Part shown: piece after piece, positions 8,131 to 15,553 of the stretch
Position numbering within the stretch: the stretch's first letter is position 1
Layout: each line of letters begins with the position of its first letter
NCBI GenBank assembly: GCA_023387655.1
Contig: JAEWHR010000087.1
Location: 1-21,765, forward strand
Length of the DNA stretch: 21,765 bases
Direction: 5' to 3'
Source of the DNA: Bacillota bacterium
GTDB lineage: Bacteria; Bacillota; Clostridia; Lachnospirales; Lachnospiraceae
Translations under genes and position numbers: made by a program
Notes under the pieces: generated by a model
Database searches by the model: none
The model's input: the letters and a program-made list of their open reading frames with translations, nothing else
Told to the model about the DNA's origin: nothing

Positions 8131-9672
8131 ATGAAATTTAAAGCATTATACATAGGTTCACGTGAAATTACTATTCAGTTAATGACTGATGGATATTTTT
8201 ATACTGAAAAAACATACGATATTTACATTGAAGACAAATACTATGCGTCAACCAATAAGGTGGTTTCTAGTATCTATCATTTGGAACCAGAAAAAGATTA
8301 CCGAATCGGTATTTCAGAACAGGGAAAGCAACCAATAGAGTATCAGAAAATCACAACGAAATATGAAGATATCTCATTGGATGTGCGTCAATTTGGAGCA
8401 AAAGGTGACGGTATATCAGAAGATACCATAAGCATCCAAGCTGCTATTATGAGTTGTCCGAAGGATGGAAGAATAACCATACCAAAGGGAATTTATAAAG
8501 TATCTGCTTTATTTTTAAAAAGTGATATCTGTATTGAGCTAGAAGAGGGAGCAGTTTTATCGGGTATCATTGACCGAGAGAAAAAACCAATACTTCCAGG
8601 CAAAGTAAAAACATCGGATCCAAACAGTGAATACGCTCTAAGTACCTGGGAAGGGGAAGCAATGGATTGTTTTGCAGCTCTATTGAATGGAATCCATGTT
8701 AAGAATGTTACCATTACTGGTTTTGGTAAAATTGATGGATGTGCAAGTTATGAAAATTGGTGGAGTGATGAGTGGAAAAAAAGTCATAGACCAAGACTAG
8801 TTTATTTTAATCGTTGTTCTAATATTATAATGCAGGGAATCACAGTAATGAACAGTCCATCATGGACGATACATCCATACTTATGTAGCAAGTGTAAATT
8901 TCTTGACTTATCTATATACAATCCAAAAGTTTCTCCAAACACCGATGGATTAAATCCGGAATCGTCAAATAATATTGAGATAGTTGGAGTAAAGTTTTCT
9001 GTAGGTGATGATTGTATAGCAATCAAATCAGGAAAAAAGTCAAATGTTGTGGTAGCTACGAGTCATATACGAATTAGTCATTGTTTTATGGAAAATGGAC
9101 ATGGTGCAGTTACTATAGGGAGTGAAAACGCAGGTGGAGTTTTTGATGTTAAAGTATTAAACAGTGAATTTCATAAAACAGATCGTGGTTTAAGAATAAA
9201 AACTAGGCGTGGAAGAGGAAAAAAAGCCATTGTCGATGGAATATTTTTCAACAAAATAAAAATGGACAATGTATTATCACCAATTACCGGGAATATGTTT
9301 TACTTTTGTGATTTTGATGGTCATTCTGATTATGTTCAAAATCGATCTGCTTTACCTGTAGATGATGGTACCCCTGAGATCGGAACACTGGAATTTAAAA
9401 ATATTGTTTGTAAAGATAGCCACGTATCAGGGATATATTTTGTAGGTCTACCAGAAAAGAAAATAAAGAAAATTGTATTAAAGAATGTTACTATTTCCTT
9501 TCATGAAAATGCAGTTACGGGATTACCAATAATGGCTGATTATATTATGGAGACTTCAAAGTGTGGGGTACACATAGAAAATGTGAAAGAGGTACAGTTA
9601 GAAAATGTTAAGATTCGAGAATATGAAGGAGAGCAGTATTCTTTTATCCATGTAGACCGTATTCTTAATTAA
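8131..9672 (+). CDS. GH28 polygalacturonase-like glycosidase, cytoplasmic
   Basis: Glycoside hydrolase family 28 enzyme (513 aa) that would cleave alpha-1,4-linked galacturonate, probably exo-acting on oligogalacturonides after import. An N-terminal beta-rich region of about 85 residues precedes the parallel beta-helix, which opens with D-V-R-Q-F-G-A-K-G-D-G at 84-94. All four family signatures are present: N-T-D at 270-272, D-D at 293-294 in G-D-D-C-I-A-I-K-S-G, G-H-G at 323-325 and R-I-K at 355-357. There is no signal peptide. The GTG at 8122 is in frame, but ATG 8131 is preferred because AGAGGTG (8118-8124) serves as its ribosome binding site. A terminator separates it from the importer upstream. 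A role on rhamnogalacturonan fragments is a possible alternative. Confidence 0.93.
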   Translation: MKFKALYIGSREITIQLMTDGYFYTEKTYDIYIEDKYYASTNKVVSSIYHLEPEKDYRIGISEQGKQPIEYQKITTKYEDISLDVRQFGAKGDGISEDTISIQAAIMSCPKDGRITIPKGIYKVSALFLKSDICIELEEGAVLSGIIDREKKPILPGKVKTSDPNSEYALSTWEGEAMDCFAALLNGIHVKNVTITGFGKIDGCASYENWWSDEWKKSHRPRLVYFNRCSNIIMQGITVMNSPSWTIHPYLCSKCKFLDLSIYNPKVSPNTDGLNPESSNNIEIVGVKFSVGDDCIAIKSGKKSNVVVATSHIRISHCFMENGHGAVTIGSENAGGVFDVKVLNSEFHKTDRGLRIKTRRGRGKKAIVDGIFFNKIKMDNVLSPITGNMFYFCDFDGHSDYVQNRSALPVDDGTPEIGTLEFKNIVCKDSHVSGIYFVGLPEKKIKKIVLKNVTISFHENAVTGLPIMADYIMETSKCGVHIENVKEVQLENVKIREYEGEQYSFIHVDRILN

Positions 9673-9699
9673 CACCAGATGAGATAAATTCCATATAAT

Positions 9700-9721
9700 G
9701 AGTAAAAATTGTACTCTTTTT
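9700..9721 (+). terminator. Weak terminator candidate after the GH28 gene
   Basis: Short stem GAGTA (9700-9704) with TACTC (9712-9716), followed by TTTTT. Only 5 bp of stem, so efficiency would be low, but it lies 28 bp behind the GH28 stop where a terminator is expected. Confidence 0.35.
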
Positions 9722-9843
9722 AATAAAGTATGTAAAAGTCTTCAGTTTTAAATAAGGCTGATGGATTTAGCAGGAAAATAGAGGGATAAAATATAGTAAA
9801 ATTTTAAAATAAATTCATTTTATATTTATTGTTTTAATACAAA

Positions 9844-9873
9844 AGTCACAAAGATACTAAAAATATTGTGACT
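9844..9873. promoter_or_regulatory. Inverted repeat upstream of the second importer promoter
   Basis: AGTCACAA (9844-9851) and TTGTGACT (9866-9873) are exact complements separated by 14 bp, about 77 bp upstream of the -35 box at 9951. There is no T-run, so it is not a terminator. Position and symmetry suit an activator site, but this is inference. Confidence 0.4.
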
Positions 9874-9950
9874 AAATGAGAATAGAAGCGGTAAATATAG
9901 TACTAAAATGATAAAAGTTATCCGGATATTGTGCAATTTATACATATTTA

Positions 9951-9979
9951 TTGACTATAATGCTCTTTTCTTCTATACT
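9951..9979 (+). promoter_or_regulatory. Strong sigma-A promoter of the second importer operon
   Basis: TTGACT (9951-9956), a 17-bp spacer and TATACT (9974-9979). Each box matches the consensus at 5 of 6 positions. The ATG of the binding lipoprotein is 34 bp further, with AGAGGAG as ribosome binding site. It would drive the operon from 10014 to about 17100. Confidence 0.75.
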
Positions 9980-10013
9980 ACAAATAACACCGAAATAGAG
10001 AGGAGAAGACATT

Positions 10014-11366
10014 ATGAAACTTAAAAAAGTCATTACAACATTATTGGCGGCAAGCTTAGTATTGGGATTAACAGCTTGTGGTTCTGTAAAAAAGGATTCC
10101 ACAGATGATAAAAATTCTGGTGGTACAAATAATACAGAACAATCATCAGGTACAAACAACGAGGGATCGAATGGGGAAAAGATTAAACTTCGTATGGCAT
10201 GGTGGGGATCACAAACAAGACATGATGCAACAGTAAAAGTAATCGAGCTGTATGAATCACAGAATCCGCACATAGATATTGAGTACGAGTTCTTTGATTT
10301 TGATGGTTATTTTACTAAGTTAAACACTTTAGTAGCATCGAACTCTGTATGGGATATCTTCCAGCTAGGAGGTAATTTCCCAACATATTTAGAAAAAATC
10401 GTACCACTTGATGAATACATAGCTAACGGTACTGTAGATACGTCTCATACGACGGATGCTTACCTTTTAACAACTCAGTACAACGGTTCTCAATTAGCAT
10501 TATCTAGTGGTGTTAATGCTTATGGTATCGCATACGACCCAGCATTATTTGCACAAGCTGGTGTAGCAGAACCAACAGAGAATTGGACATGGGATGAATG
10601 GAAGCAAGCTTGTTTAACAATTCATGAGAAATTAGGAATTTATGGAAGTTCCAAGATGGATGACTTTATTTCTGGATGTAGTATGGGAGTTTCTCAAGAG
10701 GATTATGCCTTAAACTTCTTTGCAACAACAAATGATAAGCTTGGATTTGATGATCCAAATATGTTAGTAGATTATCTAGCAATGAGAAAAGAATTAGTAG
10801 ATGCGGGTGCATATCCTGACCCAGGTGCAATTGCTGAAATCAAGGATATTGAGGGTGACTACTTAGTTACCGGTGAAGCAGCTATGACATGGGTAGCTAG
10901 TAATCAGCTAAAATCCTTAATTAACGCAGCTGGTAGAGAAATTAAAATTGCTCCAGCTCCAAGAAAGATAGCAGACGGACCATCTGGCTCTGTAATTCAA
11001 TCTTCACAGATGCTTTGTGTATCAAAAGATTCAAAGGTTCCAGAAGAAGCAGCAAAGTTTATCAATTTCTTTGTTAACAGCGTAGAAGCAAATGAAATTC
11101 TTCAAGGGGAACGTGGTATTCCAATAATGGATAATGTCCGTATGGCATTACAGGTAAATGCGGATGAGACAACAAATATTATGTATAACTTTGTTGATTT
11201 AATAGGAAGCTTTGAAACTGGAGAGGTTAATGTTATTAGTCCAGAGAGTAAGACAATTATTGAGGATCAATATAAATTGTTAGTAGAACAAGTTATTTAT
11301 GGAGATAAGACACCGGAGGAAGCAGCACAAGAAATTTATGACTTTGCGAGCAAACAATTTAAATAG
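10014..11366 (+). CDS. Family-1 extracellular sugar-binding lipoprotein
   Basis: Substrate-binding protein (450 aa) of the second CUT1 importer. It has a lipoprotein signal peptide M-K-L-K-K-V-I followed by a hydrophobic run and the lipobox L-T-A-C with Cys22. A linker rich in S, T, N and G extends to about residue 58, and the domain begins I-K-L-R-M-A-W-W-G. The pattern T-K-L-N-T-L-V-A-S-N and the length fit the bacterial solute-binding protein family 1. The ATG has a clear AGAGGAG site and the gene sits directly behind a near-consensus promoter. It is followed by a hairpin and then by two permease genes. The ligand is probably an oligosaccharide cut by the GH43 enzyme of the same operon (inference). 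Confidence 0.94.
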   Translation: MKLKKVITTLLAASLVLGLTACGSVKKDSTDDKNSGGTNNTEQSSGTNNEGSNGEKIKLRMAWWGSQTRHDATVKVIELYESQNPHIDIEYEFFDFDGYFTKLNTLVASNSVWDIFQLGGNFPTYLEKIVPLDEYIANGTVDTSHTTDAYLLTTQYNGSQLALSSGVNAYGIAYDPALFAQAGVAEPTENWTWDEWKQACLTIHEKLGIYGSSKMDDFISGCSMGVSQEDYALNFFATTNDKLGFDDPNMLVDYLAMRKELVDAGAYPDPGAIAEIKDIEGDYLVTGEAAMTWVASNQLKSLINAAGREIKIAPAPRKIADGPSGSVIQSSQMLCVSKDSKVPEEAAKFINFFVNSVEANEILQGERGIPIMDNVRMALQVNADETTNIMYNFVDLIGSFETGEVNVISPESKTIIEDQYKLLVEQVIYGDKTPEEAAQEIYDFASKQFK

Positions 11367-11425
11367 TTCAGTAAGACTTACCCTTGACCACTTGTGTTTG
11401 GCACATGAATAAAATGTTGTGTATT

Positions 11426-11477
11426 AGGACTCTTATTCTTTTTTGTGGAAATTACGAAGAAAGGTAAGAGTCCTTTT
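11426..11477 (+). terminator. Intercistronic hairpin between binding protein and permeases
   Basis: AGGACTCTTA (11426-11435) pairs perfectly with TAAGAGTCCT (11465-11474), and two G-U pairs can extend the stem. A short TTTT (11474-11477) follows. It lies 60 bp after the binding-protein stop and ends 19 bp before the permease ATG. Partial terminators or RNA-stabilising hairpins in this position are known to keep binding-protein mRNA in excess over permease mRNA. The T-run is too short for full termination, which fits partial read-through. Confidence 0.6.
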
Positions 11478-11495
11478 CGCAAGAAGGAGGATTCT

Positions 11496-12413
11496 ATGGA
11501 GAAGAAGGATAAGAGAAAATCGAGCTTTCATAAATTTCTTTACAATGATAATACGGTTGGTTATACCTTTGCATTACCATTTATTATTGGTTTCCTTGGT
11601 TTTACCATCGTTCCTATGATTGTTTCCATGTACTATTCCTTTACGGACTACAACTTAATTGCACAGGAAAACTTTGTAGGGCTTGATAATTATATCCGTT
11701 TATTTCAAGATGCTAGATTCTTGAAATCAGTACGCGTTACGTTAAAATATGTATTTTTTAGTGTTCCACTGAAATTAGCATTTGCTTTATTTATTGCTTA
11801 CTTACTTACGAGAAAAAGTAAAGGTGTAACTTTTTATCGTTCCCTTTATTATGTTCCTTCCCTCATTGGAGGAAGTATCGCAGTAGCATTAGTATGGAAA
11901 GAACTATTCTCATCTAAGGGATTAGTTAATATAATTTTGATGAATCTAGGACTTGAGAAAGTATCATGGTTTGGAGACCAAAAACTTGCGATGGTTCCAT
12001 TAGTATTAATGACAGTTTGGCAATTTGGTTCTTCTATGATTATCTTTGCTGCAGGACTAAAAGAAATACCAAGTACTTATTATGAAGCAGCGAAAATTGA
12101 TGGAGCAAATAAAGGACAATCCTTTATTAAGATAACACTACCATGCCTTTCCCCTATTATCTTATATAATTTGGTTATGCAGACCATCTCAGCGTTCATG
12201 GCATTTACCCAAGCATTTGTTATTACGAAGGGTGGACCAAACGATGCAACGAATTTCTACTCCCTCTATGTATATAATCAGGCATTTAAATATTATGACA
12301 TGGGATATGCGAGTGCAATGTCATGGGTAATGCTTGTTGTAATGAGTTTGATTACCTTACTGATATTTAAGTCGTCGAAGCGTTGGGTATTTTCCGAAGC
12401 GGGACAGGAATAG
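11496..12413 (+). CDS. CUT1 sugar ABC transporter permease (MalF-like side)
   Basis: First permease subunit (305 aa) of the second importer. A basic N-terminus (to about residue 14) leads into hydrophobic segments starting near residue 22. The EAA loop reads Y-Y-E-A-A-K-I-D-G-A-N at about 195-205, contacting the ATPase. An in-frame GTG at 11445 would add 17 residues, but it lies inside the loop of the intercistronic hairpin. ATG 11496 has GGAGG 5 nt upstream and is chosen. The stop is 16 bp before the next permease ATG, so the two are translationally linked. Confidence 0.93.
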   Translation: MEKKDKRKSSFHKFLYNDNTVGYTFALPFIIGFLGFTIVPMIVSMYYSFTDYNLIAQENFVGLDNYIRLFQDARFLKSVRVTLKYVFFSVPLKLAFALFIAYLLTRKSKGVTFYRSLYYVPSLIGGSIAVALVWKELFSSKGLVNIILMNLGLEKVSWFGDQKLAMVPLVLMTVWQFGSSMIIFAAGLKEIPSTYYEAAKIDGANKGQSFIKITLPCLSPIILYNLVMQTISAFMAFTQAFVITKGGPNDATNFYSLYVYNQAFKYYDMGYASAMSWVMLVVMSLITLLIFKSSKRWVFSEAGQE

Positions 12414-12429
12414 AAGGGAGGAGCTTTTG

Positions 12430-13278
12430 ATGGGCATGAAATTAAGAAGACAATTTGGCAAAGTACTGTACCATGCATTTGTTCTTTGTTTTGGTTTTAT
12501 CATGATATATCCTGTTTTGTGGATGATTACTGGGTCTTTAAAAAACAATGTAGAAATATTAAATGGTTCCTTAAGTCTGATACCTCCAAACTGGAGGTGG
12601 GAGAATTTTACCAATGGCTGGAGAGGATTTGGCGGAATAACGTTTGGAACTTTCTTTAAGAATTCCTTTGTTGTTACAGTAATAGCAACCTTTGCAACCG
12701 TAGTAAGCTCTGCTTGTGTAGCATACTCCTTTGCTAGAGTTAAGTTTAGAGGAAGAAAAGTTCTGTTTACGGCAATGTTATGTACGATGATGCTACCAGG
12801 ACAGATTATCTTAATTCCACAGTATATTATCTACAATAAATTAGGAATGGTAGGTTCTATCTTACCACTTGTATTACCTCATTTTTTTGGGCAAGCATTC
12901 TTTATTTATCAAATGATGCAATTTATGGCGGGTATTCCAAGAGAGCTTGATGAAGCAGCTACGATTGATGGCTGCAGTAAATATACCATATTCTCCAGGG
13001 TTATCCTACCATTACTAAAACCAGCTTTAGTTACAACAGTAATTATCCAATTTTATTGGAAATGGGATGATTTCATGGGACCATTAATCTACTTGAATAA
13101 ACCAGAAGATTATACGGTATCCATTGCAATAAAATTATTTGCAGATGCATCTTCAACCACGGATTACGGTGCAATGTTTGCAATGTCAACCTTATCACTT
13201 CTACCGGTATTCTTAATCTTCCTATTCTTTAACAAGTATTTAGTGGAAGGTATTAGTACAAGTGGTTTAAAAGGATAA
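12430..13278 (+). CDS. CUT1 sugar ABC transporter permease (MalG-like side)
   Basis: Second permease subunit (282 aa). Hydrophobic segments begin at about residue 13, and the EAA loop L-D-E-A-A-T-I-D-G-C lies at about 173-182. The C-terminus ends Y-L-V-E-G-I-S-T-S-G-L-K-G, as is usual for MalG-like permeases. GGGAGGAG (12416-12423) is 6 nt before ATG 12430; the adjacent TTG at 12427 is less likely, and a second ATG at 12436 is possible. No ATPase gene follows: the next genes are glycosidases, so the complex must borrow an ATPase coded elsewhere. Confidence 0.93.
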   Translation: MGMKLRRQFGKVLYHAFVLCFGFIMIYPVLWMITGSLKNNVEILNGSLSLIPPNWRWENFTNGWRGFGGITFGTFFKNSFVVTVIATFATVVSSACVAYSFARVKFRGRKVLFTAMLCTMMLPGQIILIPQYIIYNKLGMVGSILPLVLPHFFGQAFFIYQMMQFMAGIPRELDEAATIDGCSKYTIFSRVILPLLKPALVTTVIIQFYWKWDDFMGPLIYLNKPEDYTVSIAIKLFADASSTTDYGAMFAMSTLSLLPVFLIFLFFNKYLVEGISTSGLKG

Positions 13279-13292
13279 AAGGATAAAAGGAT
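13269..13292 (+). repeat. Three tandem copies of AAAAGGAT across a stop codon
   Basis: The octamer AAAAGGAT occurs three times without a gap (13269-13292). The first copy contains the last Lys-Gly codons and runs into the TAA of the second permease. The array looks like a small slippage expansion at the gene end; no function is evident. Confidence 0.7.
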
Positions 13293-13358
13293 TTATAGTA
13301 CTAAGAAATAAAGATTAAGTTGCAGTGGGTTATATTGCTATGAGGTTAGGAGGAAATT

Positions 13359-15434
13359 ATGATAAATCGTTATGAGTTAGTGAATAGGCATAATCCTATC
13401 ATGAAGGAAGTGGATCCAGAATCACCTCTATCGGTAGGTAATGGTGAATTTGCTTTTACTGTAGATGCAACAGGGTTGCAGACTCTCTATAAGGAACAGA
13501 TAGAGCATAAAGTACCTCTTTGTACCATGAGTCAATGGGGATGGCATAAAACTCCGGTCAAGGCAAATAAGTACTATACAATGGAAGATTTGGTGATGAC
13601 AGAATATGATTCTGTGGATAGAACCGTAACTTATGCAGTTGATAAGATACCGGGGAATGAAGAAGTATATGATTGGCTTCGCCAAAATCCACACCGTTTA
13701 AATCTGGCACGAATTAGTTTCTTTTGGGAAGATAAGGAGATATCCTCTGATCAAATCAAAGATATTCGGCAGGAACTTAATTTATATGAAGGTATTATTA
13801 ATAGTAGATTTTCAGTGGAAGGATATCCCGTTAAGGTAACAACGATATGCCATCAGGAGGAGGATATTCTAGGAATCCATATAGAATCAGAAGCTTTGCA
13901 CCTTAATAAGTTATCAGTAAGGTTCTTATTTCCATACGGATCACCGGATATTACAGCTTCTGATTGGGAAAAACCTAACAGCCATCAAACTACGGTTAAA
14001 AAGCATGGGGAAAATAGTTGGTATTTAGAGCGTAGGTTAGATCAGGATTTTTATTATGTGGCTATAAAAACGGAAACAAAAGTAGAATTTGAAAATCCAA
14101 AAGAGCATGAGTTTGTCATAAGAGCGTTAGAAGATTCTCTTTGTTTTACCTGTTCCTTTGAAAAGGAACTATCCGTTCACAAGGAAGTGAATGGGTATAG
14201 GGAAGAGGAGTTATCCTTTTCTAAGGTAGTGAATAGCAGTATTACTTCCTATCGAAATTTCTGGGACAATGGCGCAATTGTGGATTTTTCTGGTTCCATA
14301 GATCAAAGAGCAAAGGAATTAGAGAGAAGAGTTATCTTATCATTATATTTGTTAAAGATACAATCCTGTGGATCTATGCCGCCACAGGAAACGGGACTAA
14401 CCTGTAATAGTTGGTATGGTAAATTTCATCTAGAGATGCATCTGTGGCACAGCGCTTTTTTACCATTGTGGAATCGAAGTAGATATTTAGAGAAAAGTCT
14501 TTCTTGGTATGAGAAACATTTACCTGAGGCAAGAATGAATGCGAAGAGGAATGGTTACGCTGGAGCTAGATGGCCGAAGATGGTAGCGTATGATGCGATT
14601 GATAGTCCATCTACTATTGCGACTTTACTTATATGGCAGCAGCCACATATTCTATATATGCTTGAATTATTATATCACGATACAAAACGAGATGAAATTC
14701 TAAGTGAATATTGGAACATCGTCAAAGAAACTGCCGATTTCATGTGCGACTTTGCTCAGTGGAATGAAAAGAAGAAGTGTTACGATTTACCTGCACCATT
14801 AATTCCAGCACAGGAACGTTTTAAACCAAGCACGACATCAAATCCTACTTTTGAATTAGAATATTGGAGCTTTGGACTTAAGATAGCGGTCACATGGGCG
14901 AAACGAATTGGGAAAGAGAACAAGGAATGGGAGTTTGTTGCAAACCATATGGCTCCGCTTCCAGTGGATGATGGCAGATATCTTTCTCATGAAGGTTGTA
15001 TCGATACGTTTACTCATTTTAATGAGGATCATCCGTCTATGCTTTTAGCTTATGGGCTATTACCTGGAGAGCGGGCAGAAGCACAATATGTTCAAAATAC
15101 GTACGATAAGATTATGGATTGTTGGAAATTTGATACAATGTGGGGTTGGGACTTTGCGCTTATGGCAATGACGAAGGTTCGATTAGGAGACCCTAGCGGA
15201 GCAATCGATATTCTATTAATGGATACACCGAAGAATTCTTATGTAGCAAGCGGAAATAATTATCAGCGATTACGTGATGACTTACCGCTGTATCTTCCGG
15301 GGAATGGTTCTTTATTACTTGCAGTAGCTATGATGGTTGCTGGTTATCAAGGTTGTAAGGAGGAGGCACCGGGCTTTCCAAAGGATGGTAGCTGGTGTGT
15401 AAAGCAGGAAGGAATGCTACCATTTCCTTATTAA
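13359..15434 (+). CDS. Putative (alpha/alpha)6-barrel glycosidase, clan GH-L-like
   Basis: A large cytoplasmic protein (691 aa, no signal peptide) that I cannot place in a named family with certainty. The N-terminus has L-S-V-G-N-G-E-F-A-F at 24-33 and a beta-rich region to about 290. A central motif S-W-Y-G-K-F-H-L-E-M-H-L-W-H at 351-364 resembles the catalytic segment of GH95 and GH65 enzymes. The C-terminus shows L-Y-L-P-G-N-G-S-L-L-L-A at 644-655, also reminiscent of that fold. Glu359 is the first candidate for a catalytic acid. ATG 13359 follows AGGAGG. The gene lies 80 bp behind the permeases and before GH43, which argues for a role in breaking down the imported sugar. The exact bond cleaved is unknown; a phosphorylase is also conceivable. 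Confidence 0.85.
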   Translation: MINRYELVNRHNPIMKEVDPESPLSVGNGEFAFTVDATGLQTLYKEQIEHKVPLCTMSQWGWHKTPVKANKYYTMEDLVMTEYDSVDRTVTYAVDKIPGNEEVYDWLRQNPHRLNLARISFFWEDKEISSDQIKDIRQELNLYEGIINSRFSVEGYPVKVTTICHQEEDILGIHIESEALHLNKLSVRFLFPYGSPDITASDWEKPNSHQTTVKKHGENSWYLERRLDQDFYYVAIKTETKVEFENPKEHEFVIRALEDSLCFTCSFEKELSVHKEVNGYREEELSFSKVVNSSITSYRNFWDNGAIVDFSGSIDQRAKELERRVILSLYLLKIQSCGSMPPQETGLTCNSWYGKFHLEMHLWHSAFLPLWNRSRYLEKSLSWYEKHLPEARMNAKRNGYAGARWPKMVAYDAIDSPSTIATLLIWQQPHILYMLELLYHDTKRDEILSEYWNIVKETADFMCDFAQWNEKKKCYDLPAPLIPAQERFKPSTTSNPTFELEYWSFGLKIAVTWAKRIGKENKEWEFVANHMAPLPVDDGRYLSHEGCIDTFTHFNEDHPSMLLAYGLLPGERAEAQYVQNTYDKIMDCWKFDTMWGWDFALMAMTKVRLGDPSGAIDILLMDTPKNSYVASGNNYQRLRDDLPLYLPGNGSLLLAVAMMVAGYQGCKEEAPGFPKDGSWCVKQEGMLPFPY

Positions 15435-15451
15435 GAACAGGTAACTAATGA

Positions 15452-15517
15452 AAGTGTACAGAATTTACATCAATTGGATTAACGGTTTTTTTCATGCAAT
15501 GGGTATAAGGTACACTT
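15452..15517. repeat. Widely spaced 8-bp inverted repeat before GH43
   Basis: AAGTGTAC (15452-15459) and GTACACTT (15510-15517) are exact complements separated by 50 nt, filling most of the gap between the two glycosidase genes. It may fold in the mRNA or be two half-sites. A chance occurrence cannot be excluded. Confidence 0.3.
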
Positions 15518-15553
15518 GATTGTATACGTGCAGAAGCACAGATGGGAGCTTGT

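Noticed and set aside
11445..11495. GTG start 17 codons upstream for the second-operon permease
   Set aside because: It lies inside the loop of a hairpin and has no ribosome binding site; ATG 11496 has GGAGG at the right distance.
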